64,000 nucleotides of DNA. Source: Eutypella sp. D-1 (lineage: Eukaryota; Ascomycota; Sordariomycetes; Xylariales; Diatrypaceae). This document shows, in pieces, positions 22,320-35,748 of this stretch. The translations under genes were made by a program, and so were the position numbers. Location of the stretch: NCBI GenBank assembly GCA_023313575.1, contig JAJTTP010000004.1, positions 1,798,001-1,862,000 on the forward strand. The letters are read 5' to 3'. Each line of letters begins with the position of its first letter. Positions within the stretch are counted from its first letter, which is position 1. Below the pieces are notes generated by a model that was given only the letters and a program-made list of their open reading frames with translations, was not told where the DNA came from and did no database searches.

Positions 22320-24060
22320 GATCTGCGTGGTCTATTTAACAAGATGTAATTAGCATAAGAACGGAAGTGAAATTGCATCGCAGAGGGGTTTGGGCTCCTC
22401 AGGTGACATATAGGAAGGCAGGGGATTCGTATGGGGGATAAGGTTCATCTGATTATGCATGCTTCAGATGACGCTATCATAAGGGTTTTAAGGTTATATC
22501 AAACTGAAAATTGGGCAGATGAAACTTTGAAAAAGGTTGGAGAGTTGGTACCGGACATACTGAAGATTGATAATCCATGTTTACGAGATAGCGGCAAGAC
22601 CGCACGCAACCTTGTCAGGGGCCTATAAAATCCAAATCCAAAATGACGGCTGCTCGGCGACAATGATCTGTCTCCTTTTACAGCAGAAGGAAATATGTCC
22701 TCCTTCCTTCCCACGACCACGGGAGGGAGAGCGAGATCATATATGATTTAATCCCAGGTCGGCGGACAGGTATAGAATACCGGTAGAGTTGATTCGAGGT
22801 CGAGGTGTAAGAACTGATAGACACACCCCTCACAGTATTCGAAGGTAGGCAAAATTAATCAAGACTATAATAAAAGAGGGAGGAAAAGAATATCCAGAGG
22901 GATGGGATGGGCGGGAAGGTTAAATGTCAAGGGATAACCGAGTGCTTGGACTGGAGGGGCTTGGCTGAGACCCGAAGAACTGGCTGGCTTTATGAGAAAA
23001 GTAGCCGACTCGTCACTTGGGATAAGGCGTTTGCGTCGTTTTCTGCTACCTTGCTATTCTTCTTTTGGCTGGAATTTCGGGAATACGTCCTGCGACAAGC
23101 GACAAGGGGAGAAAAGAAAGTTTATGCCGTTGGTCTCAATAATACGTAAATGCAGTCGCAATGACGAGAGAACAGCACTAGTCGACGATACTAGCAAGCA
23201 AACAAGATCCAAAAGATTGATTGCTCTGGGGGACACCACGAGTCAACGTGTCGAAGAAAGGGTGACGCCAAAGCTCTGGAACGGGACCAAAACAGAGTAA
23301 TATTATAGGGAAAGATTGCTTGAACGAATGAACAAATGAATGAATGCAGTCTGACTTGTAGACGAAAGTATGTTTGTCAATAACAATAAGTAGTAGCCTT
23401 TTAGAACCACTTAGTTAATTAGATGTTTGGCTCTTAGATGTCATCGAAAATTTTGGCTCCGACTGGCTGACCCAAGTGGTTGGTTCGCCCACTATATCAA
23501 TCACTCTCAAGCTGACAGGCAGATTAGACAGATAGATAGGCAGATAGACAGATAGACAAGACAAGTAGACAAGTAGACAGGCGTTGCGTTGATTGACAAC
23601 GAAGGCTGCGGCTATCGTCAGTCAACTGCGAGTGATGAGATGAGACAGATGGAAGAGGAGACGAAGAGACATAACAAAATGGAAAAGCGAGCTACGTCGT
23701 AGTAGCAGGAGTAGTAGTAGTAGTAGTATAGCGCGCCACTATTACTATGAAGGTTAAGAGGGCAAAAAGCAGGAGAAGAGACGAAACCGAGCGGGTTTTT
23801 TTCTTCTTCTCGGGCGGGCCTTAGTCTAGCATGGGGCATGGCATTTGGCATTTGGGGGCTCTACAGGGTGGAGGGAGGGGGGGACAAAAGTGATAGTAAG
23901 AGGAGGATAAGTACATGTGCACGGTCCAGTAGATACTTCACGATCCACACTTCTACTTCCACTTCTACACTACTTCTGCTTCTGCTTCTGCTTCCGCTTC
24001 CGCTTCCACCTGGGCGGACAGGCTGACAGGTATACATAGGTGGGTGGTGGGTTGTGGGTA
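22320..24060. other. veA promoter and leader region with tandem simple repeats
   Basis: Upstream of minus-strand veA. There are several short frames but none convincing. Simple repeats include GATAGACA/GACAAGTA units at about 23517-23580, AGT triplets at 23707-23727, and a hexamer ladder of CTTCTG then CTTCCG units at about 23956-24006. A long upstream leader with short ORFs would be typical for veA, but its extent cannot be read from sequence. Confidence 0.5.
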
Positions 24061-27000
24061 TTGTTGCATATCTTGGCGGGCTTGCTTTTAGGTGGAAGAA
24101 GAGACTCACCAGACTGAACAGACTGAAAGAGTTGTTGAAAAGAGTCTGTCTGGCAAGTCTGGTAAAGCGGAGTTTCACCAGAAAGAGGAAGGCGTCTCCG
24201 GACAATACCGGGGTTGTCAATCAAGTTATTATGGGTTTTCGGTGGAGCTGTGGAGGGCTTGGTGGATCAACGTCTCACCAGGGGTCTGGCAAAAGCTGGT
24301 CAGATTTTACTTGTACATAACTACATACATATGTACCTAGGGACTTCGTTAGTATCATCATTATTTTTGCCTTTTTTTTTCTCACTCAAATCAGATTCAG
24401 GCCAGTGTTCAGTCCAATATGTATAAGGAAAGACAATACAACTGAGGGATTGAGAAGACTGACAAAACTGACTCCCAGGACTTGAACTGCCCAAGGCCGC
24501 CCAAGGCCACCCCAGGCAACCCCTTCGGGCCGTCGTCCAATCCGTGAGAACCCCCACTCAAATCCAGGTTGCCAAGGATACTTTCCCAAGGGAAAGCCCT
24601 GAAGGGAAGAGGTCCCCAAGTACCTAGGTATGAAATTATTAGCCAATGCGGGCGCTCTCCACCACATTGGTTCTTGGAGCACACCTGCCATTTATTCAAA
24701 TCTACATATATACTTACCTTCTTAGGTACCGGCCCCATACTAAGTAAGTGTTTATGTACCTACACATGTACCTGGGTATGTACGTATCAATTATCATCGG
24801 CCCTCCCTCCTGCCTAACCCATATGGGTGGGAAGCATGCCTGCATGTCTACCTCCTACCACGAGGACATAAGTATCTAGATACATATCTCTGTGGAATCA
24901 GGCCATTACTACAGTATAGAAAAGCCACTTAGCGCTTACATACTGTGCTGTATAGCAATTACTACCTGCATACTTAGTAGTGTCCTGGATTGTCCCGAGG
25001 TCGTTTCTTAGGCAAGTCAGGTTATCAGGTTCGGCTTGCTCATCCATGGATAAGTTGATGTTCAGGTTCATCCATGTTCGAGGTGATAATTTATTATACC
25101 ATCATTAATTACCTACATACAAATACATACAAACACATACATATCTAGGCCTAGACCATAACCATAATTTACTCGACTCGTCCGAAACCATACGGACGAA
25201 CTACTCTCTCTTTTTTTTCTCGCTTGTTACTTTGGACGCGAAGATCACATTCGGACCCGGGTTCTTGGAATCGAGACGCGTGCATCAGATGAGATGGGAC
25301 AAGTTTGCCCCAACACAACGCACACTTACAGGCACAACACGCACACATGCTACCCAGGCTACGTACTGCAGTATATGTATATTTAGGTACCTACGACGAT
25401 GAGCCAGCCACATGGGTGTCCCACAAGTGTTACGGCCCCAGTTACGAATCCCATCATACTTTACTTCCTTGTACAGCCCCAAGGTTACCATCCAACATCG
25501 AGCAAAAGTATGTATCTTAAGCGACCCAGCCCTGGAGCCCATCCGTACGGGCGGGCAGGCGGGATGGGATGAGGGGACCCGGTCACCATATCACCTAGTC
25601 ACCCAGTCAGTCGGCCAGCCTGTCACATTGCCTCGTCCTGGCTCGCCCGTCTCCTGGCGCCGTTTCTTATCTTAAAATTACTGTTCAGGCCTTCTCTTGT
25701 GACGTGTTTTTGAGTTTTTGGTTCGAGGACAAGTCTCACACATGGTTACTGTTACCTAACTCAACTTGATCAAGATATTTGGAGCTGTGAGCTGTCACGA
25801 GTCAATCCAACGCAGCAGGAGAGGAGACGCGATCGGGGATCCAAGAGATCTATCGTGCTGTCGCATCTGCGATCTCAACACTCTCTGTCTATTCATCCAC
25901 ATTTTTAACCTCAACTATCTAGCTAGGCTTTGTCTAGGGTAAACCATGGAGGTGGAGAGAACAACGTTGCCGTTATAAACGAGCTGCCCATGATTCAACC
26001 ACGCTATATAGTTTTAACATCGGGAGCATACACCCATCAATTTATACGAGTTTAGAGCCCACTTCCTGGTTAGTCAAGGTTTACAATCATATCGTACAAG
26101 GCCTCTCTCCCTTTTTGCCCCCAACGATATACATACGATAGAGTATAGCCATGGAAAGCTCAGGAGACTCGACATAAACCTGAGCACAACTGTCCAACTT
26201 GTAACCACCAAAATAGTACCTAATAACTAACACCTTGCAAATTGGACACCGAGCTTGGTAACCTGGGCTAGCTTTACCGGATAGACTATCAAAATACCCC
26301 GGACCGCCGGGCTTTAACTACTACGTACCCAATTCTAAGCAATTGGCTCCCGTCCTCGAGGTCCACTCCACCATCACCCACCCACCCGCAGTCACCAGTC
26401 TTGCCGGCAAGGCAAGGTCCACGGGTCCACTTGAACTATATACACCACACCATCAACGACTAATTAGCCGTGCCTACGCGGACTAATTAGCCCGCGACTT
26501 AAGCACTTAGGCAAGTTTCAAAGACGATCAAGAGGGCTAATCAAATCGCCCACTTGAGCGTAGTATGTGGACTAGGCAGCTGGCTGGGCTGGCTGGTCCG
26601 CAGCGGCAAATTCCAACGCAAGTCTCACTTACTACGTCCTACGAGCCAGTCTGCCTTTTCTGCTTGCCTGCTTCCCTACGCTGACTCGGTTTGTGCATAG
26701 GAAGTAAGTTGTAACGTTGTCTCCGAACCAGGCTCGCCAGATTGTCAGGGAAGGAAAGAATACATAGGCACTCTATCCGGGAGGTGACCATGTATGAGGT
26801 CGTCTCAAGGAGTCTAGTGTACATAGGTATACTGTGAGGAATCCTGAGAATGGAATGCCCATATTGCCTCACCTTCCTATTTGGCTGCACAGTGATTGGT
26901 CATTCATCACTATGTTTTTTTTTTGCGGAAGCAAACATCTAGCAAAGGACCAACTGCATAACGCACCATGTTAGCCGCTCGCTTGCTCAAAAAAATATAT

Positions 27001-30000
27001 TCCTATTTCTAGTGACTAATAGCTATCTCCTAAGTAGTCGGACATACATGCTACTCTCTTAAACCCGCCAGGCAAACAATGTATGTATATGCATCATGTG
27101 CGTGCATTTCGAGTCTAGCAAGCCGCCGGCCCCTTTGAGCAACTTGAAGGAGGGCTAATTAAGCCCGCGCTTATAGAGCTATCATTCATTGTCAAGTGGG
27201 CTAAAACATAACCTTTACATAGATGTGCAACGTGTGGACATGTTAGGCATGCCAACATGACCAGAGCAGACCGTTTCCTAGCGCCTCACGCCTAACCCAA
27301 AGGCTGCCGTATCGATCGGATTAGTCTAGTTACATATGTAGAGCGTGCATCTTTGGGGGGTTGGTGGGCGGCGGCGCGGGTTTGTTTAAGTGGGTGGGTA
27401 AGAGTCGAGTACATAGATCTTCGGGATTTGGACGGGCTGGGTGGCTTTATTTAGGGCTATGAGGGTTTCCGAACTTTCGGAAGTGCAAAGAAAGGAAAGT
27501 CAAAAAGAAAGAAGAAAAACCCCCCGACCAGGAACGATCATCGTTTGCTTGGTCCGGCTGGCGTTAATTGGATCCTCGCCAGTTAACCGGTAACTACAAT
27601 GCTACCATGACATATCGAAGAAGGCAGGCTGGGCTCGCTCGCGATGATCGACCGGTGGATGACGGCCCATCCAGCTTCAGCGTCAGTCAGTCAGTCAGTC
27701 AGTCAGTCAGTCAGTCAGTCAGTCAGTCAGTCAGTCAGCGCTTGTCAGAACCCAAACTGCACCAAACTACCAACTGCGTCCAGCATGCTGCAGTACATAC
27801 ATAGTAGAGTACATATAGTACACAGTAGCGATGCTCGTGGCTCGTGCGGTACGAAAGCGACATGCAGCCTAATAACTGGCCTAAATAGCGAACTAAAACC
27901 CGAACTTGTACTCATAATACCTAACTTAATCATGTAGGTACGGATACAACAGCAGCAGCTTTGCCATGCGGACGACGATGCCCTGGGAAAGGCACGCCAA
28001 GACCCCCTTCGTCACTCCCAAGCTCCAGGCTCCTCCTTTTGTCTCTTGTTCACTCGGGGGCGGTTCCCCTCGCCAGATCCTCGGGTCCCTAACGTGTTAC
28101 TTTAACGTCGCAGTGGGTAGCAGTTATCATACCTACATACGCTTCTTCATCCTTCGTAGAAGATGCAAGCAGACCCTACGAATACGTACCTGTAATGCAG
28201 GCCATTGCTTGTTCTATTACTGTAGGTGATGAGTGAATGATTCAATTTCTTCAGAAAATTGGCATGTATGTGTGCAATAAGAGTCGGCAGCACATGGAAG
28301 GGAATTCGGCCCGTCGGACGCTCGCGCCCTTTGATACCTCTATTATGCCTCTCTTATCATCATCATCATCATTTTATCATTCTATCCCATTGCTGGGTAG
28401 GTTTACTGCAAAGCAAAGAAAGCTGCCCCGTCAATGATAGACCGCCAACTAGCCCGCCCACTGAAAAGTAAGCATGATGACCCTTCCCACGTTGTTCACA
28501 CGTGCTGGTCGGGGACGTATGCATGTCTGTAGGGAGCCAGAGGCGAACACCGCCATTCCCCACGACCGGCATACATCGGTTAGTCGGTCAATCTGTTTCT
28601 GTCTCTCCCTGGGAGGGCCTCTCTCATGCAGCGAATCGATCGCCATCGTGTACGTATGCGGGTCGCGTTGCACGTGTGCCAAGCTGCCGCATGGGCATTC
28701 CGGGAGCAGCAAGCGCCCTCGGGCTAAACCTGCCCTTCCGAGAAAAGGCGGGTCGAGAGATGGAGAGACGAGAAGAAGAAGACGACGACGACGAGTCTTG
28801 CGAGGGCCTTGATATTTGGTCCCAAGAGATTATATGTCTTCATATTGATATCGACGTTACTATAAAAGTAAACGAGTATCCCCTATAGGAAAGCAGCTAT
28901 AGCTGAACCAGCTAAGAATAAAAAGAAAGTGGTGATGGCTGTACTTCGGAACACCAACTAGACTACTACATTTGTACCCGCATGGGCTGCTCCCTGGCGC
29001 TCCCGGAAACCGGACCCGAAGCGCATGCGTGCGCCCCATAATCAAACATATGGCCTGACGTGGCTGTCCTGCCGAGAAGATATCACAATTCCACGAGGGA
29101 TGGGGAGGGGGGGGGGGGCCGGCTTGCAGGGCCCTTGGGCCTCCCAGCTATACCGAGATGAAGATTCAAGGCTGGCCTCATGGAGCCCCGTGCACACCGT
29201 TGCCCCGTACCCGTGCGGCTAGTTGTAGACTATAAGTAATAACGTAGGCTTGGTAGGGACTTCACCCATACAATTTGTTATACATACATATAATGCATCA
29301 TCATAAACGCATACTACAAACGGCTACCGACTACTCTGGATGTTGCAGCCCTAGGGACCCGTTACATATTGATCACCCCCAGTCGAATAGCATTGAGCTC
29401 ATTCCCGGGTTGACGGGCGGGACCCAAGGGCCAAGACGGCAATTGCTTCACCTAGGTATATATAACCGACCACATATACACGTAGGGGATTAGATCGGGT
29501 AAGTTAAGGTAAGAAGGGAAAAAAAGGCCCGAGGGCAACATCCGTACGACGAAGTCCACTGTGGGCACGTCAGATCTGCATACACTACACTATCATCATA
29601 TCCCAGTTTAGTTACCTGTGTATGTTGATAGGCAGATGAATGGATAGATCAATCATGTCGACTGGTCCAGGGGCTGGAATCTGCCGTGGGTGATCCTTTG
29701 CAGCGTATCCGTACCACCACCATAACGACAGGGGCGACCTTTTTTTCATCAGCCACGAGCGCTGGCTGGCAACTTGGTTGCCTGGTTCCCTCTACACTCT
29801 TGAGGCGAGGGTAACCGGTCGACGCCTGGGGGGCAGCTGGTTTGGTGGTGTCACGGCATGTAACCCAAGACAAAGGGAGAACCATTCTGCCATTGGCAAG
29901 TAGGACAACAGGCGGGAATAGCATCTGATTCCACATTTCCGAAGATACCCTGAGACACATTTAATGATGACTAAACTAAACGCGGTTTATATCTGTCAAA

Positions 30001-33000
30001 TTTCTGCTGATGAAGGGTCTCTCGCCAGGGTCCGTCCGCTAAGGGGGCGGATACGTATGCCCGGGTGGTTGTTCCCGGATGCCTCGCGTCGCAGTGGGGA
30101 AACGAGCGGCCTTGTTAACATCCGTAAAGAAAAGTGATAAATAATAATATAGGTAATAATGATAATATTATCGCCAGGTCACGCAGAAAGGTAGCACGCA
30201 CGTTCATTGCCCACTATAATGAGCCGGCATCACGAAGATCCTAACCAATGTCGTTACTCACAGAACAACAATGTATCTGAAGGTCTATGGCAAGTTTGTT
30301 TGCCGGTCTATATATAAAACGGCCTATTCATGCTTGCTTTGCCTGCCTACCAGGCCGCCACTCTCTAAGCCACGCGTGGGATAACGAGTTACGTGGTGTT
30401 GCATGTCTGCATGTAACATCATGAGCGAACCGCAGGGAGATATGGTGTGGTTTGGGTTTACCGGAGGACGAACCGATGCCAGTTGCTCGGAGCCGGAGCC
30501 CCCTCCCCCCCTGACACTAAACGAGGGTCCCTCGCGCAACAGGTAATCAAGGGGGAGATCGTGGCGATCTGCGCTGTTCCTACTATGCGGTTCGACAGCT
30601 CTGAAGAATGGTTCTTACCCCGGTTCGTATGTGCCTCTAAGTAGGTGGGTGGTAAGGTAGTAACTGCATTATCTAGCGACGCGACTGCATCTACTGCTCT
30701 TAATTGACTTGTTCGTTTATGTACGAGAGTGTGTATGTGCTTTGCTTTAGATGGGTTGAGGAGATCTAGCACACCACTGCATCTCATGTTGGTGTTATGG
30801 AACACGCAGGATTGTTCCTCGTAGCCTCGCTTCCACGGTGTCGGTCTAACCTAGTACCATGGCTATCTATCTACCGAGCATCTATCATCTCATCCACGGG
30901 GAAGGGAGCTGGACTCGAAGTATGGAACTACAGAGGAGGCAGCGGAATCGGCAAGTACGTCCATCCATACAGTCACGTAAGTGACTCCCGAACACCCGCC
31001 ACGTCGCGAACATCCGCGACTTCTGGCACGGCAACGCGCGCCCACGTGTCGCTGCGAGGTGAGGCTCGCTTACACCTGCCGTTGTCCGGACTGCTTGTCT
31101 CACGGCAACCTCCTTCGCGGTGTAACGATAGATCCCATCCTGCGCCGACTCCCCCCCTCCCCCCAGTGAGAATAGATGACGCAGCATACGTATTATAGTT
31201 ATCTGCCGTGCGGCAATCGATCGATCAGGAGCTCTGCTGGTCATATTCGAAACTAATTTCACATTTGTAGCGAATCATATGCGTGCGTATCCTGTGGAGG
31301 GGAGAGTACCTAGTCATCGAGACACAGGCAAACAAACGTTCGAATGAATATTCATTCAATCTAATCCTAATATCTCACTAGTTGACGCCAGGAAAAGAAG
31401 GCCCGACAAGGGCAGACTTTGCCGTGCCTTGTAGGGCAAACTCTACTGACCTGCCTATAGGCTGAGGGAAAAGGGGGGAAACACGCAGATTACACTCCGA
31501 CCCGTCTAAACCTTGCACTATCTGTCCATCTTTATGACTACCTAGGCATGCATGGGTTTCTCCACGCAAACGAGTCACTCGAAGCTAGTCTCGACGCATA
31601 AGAAGAGTCTCAGCGAGAGCCTAGAGCAAGTTTATCCTGCAGGAAAGTCATCTACTAGGTCCCGGGGACCATTATGGGCGTAAAAGCCGCCGTGATGAAC
31701 CGGACGACCGTTTCTGGGCGGTCAACGGGCAGCGGGCTAGGCACCGTGGAGAAACCCCATCTACACTGGCCCCTCGCTTACTCTCTATATAATTAATTAT
31801 ACTAATTGTATAGTAGTCGGCGGTGGAACTAGACAGGTGTGCCATCTCGAAGCCAGATGCCTGTCCTGCCCGGCCGGTTGAACCGCCGTGACGGTTCGGT
31901 TCGCGTGTGTGGGGAACGGGCCCCTTGCTATGGAAAACATCTCAGGTCAGCCCAACCGAGTCCCGTCATTGATGCCCTGAAGTAGGGTTGCGGGGTATTT
32001 TCCAACTCTGTACTTGAGACACATTTTCTTTCTGGGCCTTACCAGGCAACTTGGAGCTTTACCGAGTGTCATCCTCGAGGGACTCACCCAAGTCACCCAC
32101 ACCCCCTTCTCCACAGCTCCCGCCGCCATGGCGAAATGTCTACCTTTGTGTGACGTGCCTCTGGCCAGGCCACCGTCATCCAATCAAAAAATCTCTTTTT
32201 CCTCCGACCAGTGCAACAGGGGCGTACCTAATAGTATAACCAATAGGACGCCGCCAAGGGCATAGGGAAAGACCCCGAAGGCTGATTAAGAAAGTAGCAC
32301 GAGATGCAACGGCTACATGGGAGGCGCCACGTCACATCGTCTGCGGCGTAGCAGATAGACTACATCTCCATCCTCTCGTAGACGAGGAAACACTCACTCG
32401 CGGACCCGAAGGGACTCGATAGGGGATGAAAGGGAAAAGGGGACTGGAAGGAGGGCACAAGGGAAGAGTACTACGCTCTGCTCGAGGTACATGGGGAAGG
32501 GAAAGCAGGCAACTAGATCAGCTACACACGTGTGTGTGGCACAGGCGTGATCTTGTCAGATCGTCTGACGCAGATGATTTCCTCTGCTAAGCTGGAGGCG
32601 GGACGATGCGGCAGATACGCGTTTGGTCGAAACAATGGCCTGCCCTCTGTTCTGCTCTTCTCTTCTTATCTCCCGCTCTCCATCGTGCGACGGGCGGCTC
32701 GCCCGCGGATGACGGACCGACTGATAGGCTCGAACGGGTGAACCGAGAAGGGCCGCCGATGGCCAGTCGCATTACCCCTTTGCGGCATCCGAGAACCGGC
32801 CGGTAGTCGGGACCGCTACCTTTGCCTCCCAAACCCCATAGCTGTATGTCGGTAGGTAGGAGTAATACAAGTCTCGCCCGTCTATCAGGGTAGGACCCTG
32901 GGGGAGCCTCCGAGGCGTCGGCGCCGAAGGCGCGGCTACTTTTATTCAACAACAGGCGTGCAGGGTGTCACTTTCGAGAGGGCAGCGCCAGCGATCAGTT

Positions 33001-35748
33001 CCCTGCCGGCTCGTCTACGTGGACGTGGTATCATTTCCCTCATGCAGGAAGCCATGGTGGGTTTCACGGGTTACCGATTCAGGGGCTGATGGAGCAGCCA
33101 GCGCGGGCGTTGGTCGTTAGAGAGAAGGCTGCGAGCCACTCAATGTAATCTTGTTCTGGTTTCCTATGCTGCCTGTGGTATTTCTGGTTTGCTTTTAATC
33201 TCCATGCTCCACGTCGATGTTTTAACTAGTTACCGTGGAACGTGAAAGCCAGCCGCATGTCTTCATCTCTACATAGCCGTAGCCGAACTACCTATGCGAC
33301 TTGGTCGCCTCTATAGGTACCATTCTAGGCACTAAGTACATTGTAAAGAACAGTTTCCAAAGCTGATAATGTGACCCAATGCACACGTCGTCTATTCAAG
33401 CTATCTGTTCTAGGGGGAACCTGGTTTGAGACTATTCAGAGCAGGATTGCTCATCTAATGAGGGACCGTATCTCGAAACACTCTGTTGGCTGAGGCCGTG
33501 AAGTATATCCCTCACCCCACCTCCTGTCCATCTCTTTCTATCTTCTCCTTTACTCCCTACACTCACCTAGGAGATCCTTACGAGGCGACTATCCCCATCA
33601 CCATATGCCACCACTCTCTACTCGACTTCGACACCCATATGATCCTAGCCAGGGTCAAGTTTGCTCCGAATGACAGCTCAAATCCCCACGCACGAACGCT
33701 TCTCGCACGCATCTGTATTACCTGACGGCGTTCAGATTATTTAGTGAAGAATCCAGCTCTCTGGTAGCCGTGGGGGCGGGGTGAGAGGGACCTCGGTCGG
33801 TAACTCAGGATAGTCTGCCTCGAATATATTACATCCACCACCCCTATAACTTTTGACCAATGATAGCGTATCCTAACAGTTTCTCGGCAGTGATTTTAGC
33901 TGCTGCTGCTAGGCCCCTCCTGGACATCAAGTAATAGATTTTAGTCTAACGGTCTTCTCAGAGACAACCCCGGTGCCAAAAGGAGAATCCCATGAGCTCT
34001 ACCTGGTACCGAAGTCGTGGGCCAGACAACCTGGTAGATCCGACCGCCTGGAACCCCTTCTGCGCGACACCTCTTCGTGCCACGTTTTCTGTCATGAGAA
34101 CATCCGACCGGTCGAGCCTTAAATCTCAACTAGTAAAGCACGGTAAGGGGGCGTGGGCGTAGCATTGTCTAGCTCCTTGGGGCCGCTGACAGGCAAAAGG
34201 GGCGGTCTTTCCCCACAAGACAAACATCCAGCGGTCGTCCTCATCTCAAGTCTACCTCACGCCCTTCATACGTACCTATCTACTGCAACAGAAGTAGAGC
34301 AAGCGAGTGGTTGAGTGAGTTATCTGCGCTCCCCATGCCTGCCTCCAGAAATCGGGGACCTCGGTGTGACGATCTGCATGCATACCATCATAGGTAGCTG
34401 CCGTGTAACGGACTGGACAGCATCTTGCGCAGGACTACAAGTAAAATAGCTCGTCTCTACGCACCCCCCTCTTGATAGACACCGCGATGTCGTCTCCCCC
34501 AGGACGCAGAGATGCCCCCCCTGTCTCTGGAGACGGCGAGTTTGCTTCATGGCCTAGCCATTCCGCCACCACCATTCACGGACTGCGCGTGTAGCGGGCA
34601 AACACACACCACGGCTTCCCCACGCAATCCGGGCAACGAAGAGGCTGGACTCTTCGTTCAAAGCTCGGCCTGTCTATCGCTAAAAATTTGGGGTGTCTTA
34701 GCCGACCGAGATGGCAGACAGGCTGTCTATTCGGTCGCCTGACAGGGAAGGTGTGATGTCTAGGCTGACACCCGGGCATCAATTACTCTATGCGCTTTTT
34801 GAGGTCTCTGAGGGGTCATCAGGGAGAGCTTAGGCAGGCATCTAACTACCCGGGCGAGGCCTTGGACGGCGAGGGCCAGCTTGGCTACGTATCTCTAGTA
34901 TTGTCATGGATACGCCTTCTCAAACGGCGAAGTTTGATACTCAAATGTTGATGCGCCCAGTCATAGTGATAGTGAGCGAGCCGACATTGCCGAGGGGGGG
35001 CAAACGACTCCAACACGTTGGCATGCAAGAGACGCCTAGGAGCTCGTGGACAAACCCTGCCTTACGAGTGTCCTGGCTGGCTGGGCGGTAAATTACGAGA
35101 GCCCAGGCAGCTACCGTGAGGTCGGCGACCTGTATCGATCTAGCGGGAAACTTATCCGAAGAATCCGCCCGTAGAGAAAATAAAAAGCCTGTGTACGAGG
35201 TCTTGGCTGGCCGCTGGCTCTAGCTCTACGAGACGCGTCTCTGTCGTCGAACGGTGTGCCTCGGGAAAACATTTCTAGCTAGCGGGCGGCTGCTCATAAG
35301 ACCGAACAGGCCCTCTTCGCACTGCACGCATCATGGAGGAGTGATGGGTCGGATGAATGTAGTGGTGAATTGGTGAGCTGCATTGGTGCAGAGGTAGCTA
35401 CGGCAGCGATGGGAGGCAAGAGTCGATACGGCGTGCCCAACTACACGTAAGCTCCTAGGTATCTATGTTTTTTTCTTTCTTTTTCTTTTTGTAGCTGTAG
35501 GTATAGCATAGGAGGGCTAACAAAGCCCGTTGACATTGCTGGATAGAGAGAAAGACTGCATGGTAATGAATGAAGAACTTGGCTTGCACTTGATATCTAA
35601 ATATGTAATCCACCTGGCTATTCCCAAAAAAGAATTCGAATTCTCGTCACGGCCGAGTAAAGCACCTTGATGCATCAGACCCCCCCCCCAACCTAACACC
35701 ATCCCAAATCATCCGCCTGTCCCGTCTCCAAAACGCGGCGCCGGCAGT
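24061..35748. other. Large spacer (about 11.7 kb) without a recognisable gene
   Basis: I read both strands and found no frame with a recognisable domain, intron set or consistent coding bias. The longest frames (133 aa or less) are short and mutually overlapping. The stretch is not uniformly AT-rich, so it does not look like a heavily RIP-mutated transposon block. It contains TACCTAGGTA-type words at 24330-24780 and 25385, the CAGT microsatellite at 27682, an ATC triplet run near 28356-28376 and G-rich stretches near 27353-27400 and 29101-29118. Non-coding RNA genes or strongly diverged short genes cannot be excluded by eye. Confidence 0.5.
27682..27738. repeat. CAGT tetranucleotide microsatellite, about 14 copies
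   Basis: Perfect head-to-tail GTCA/CAGT units run for 57 bp. Translation in any frame gives SVSQ-type repeats, which explains the apparent frames across this place. It is a likely hypervariable locus. Confidence 0.95.

Noticed and set aside
27682..27738. Possible CRISPR-like regular repeat
   Set aside because: There are no spacers between units, the unit is 4 bp, and the organism is a fungus.
27568..27937. Two frames with SVSQ repeats
   Set aside because: They are translations of the CAGT microsatellite; the frames exist because a 4-bp repeat reads open in every phase.
24061..35748. RIP-mutated transposon block
   Set aside because: By eye the stretch lacks the strong AT skew and TpA excess expected after RIP, and I saw no terminal repeats or transposase-like fragments. 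A sliding-window calculation could overturn this.
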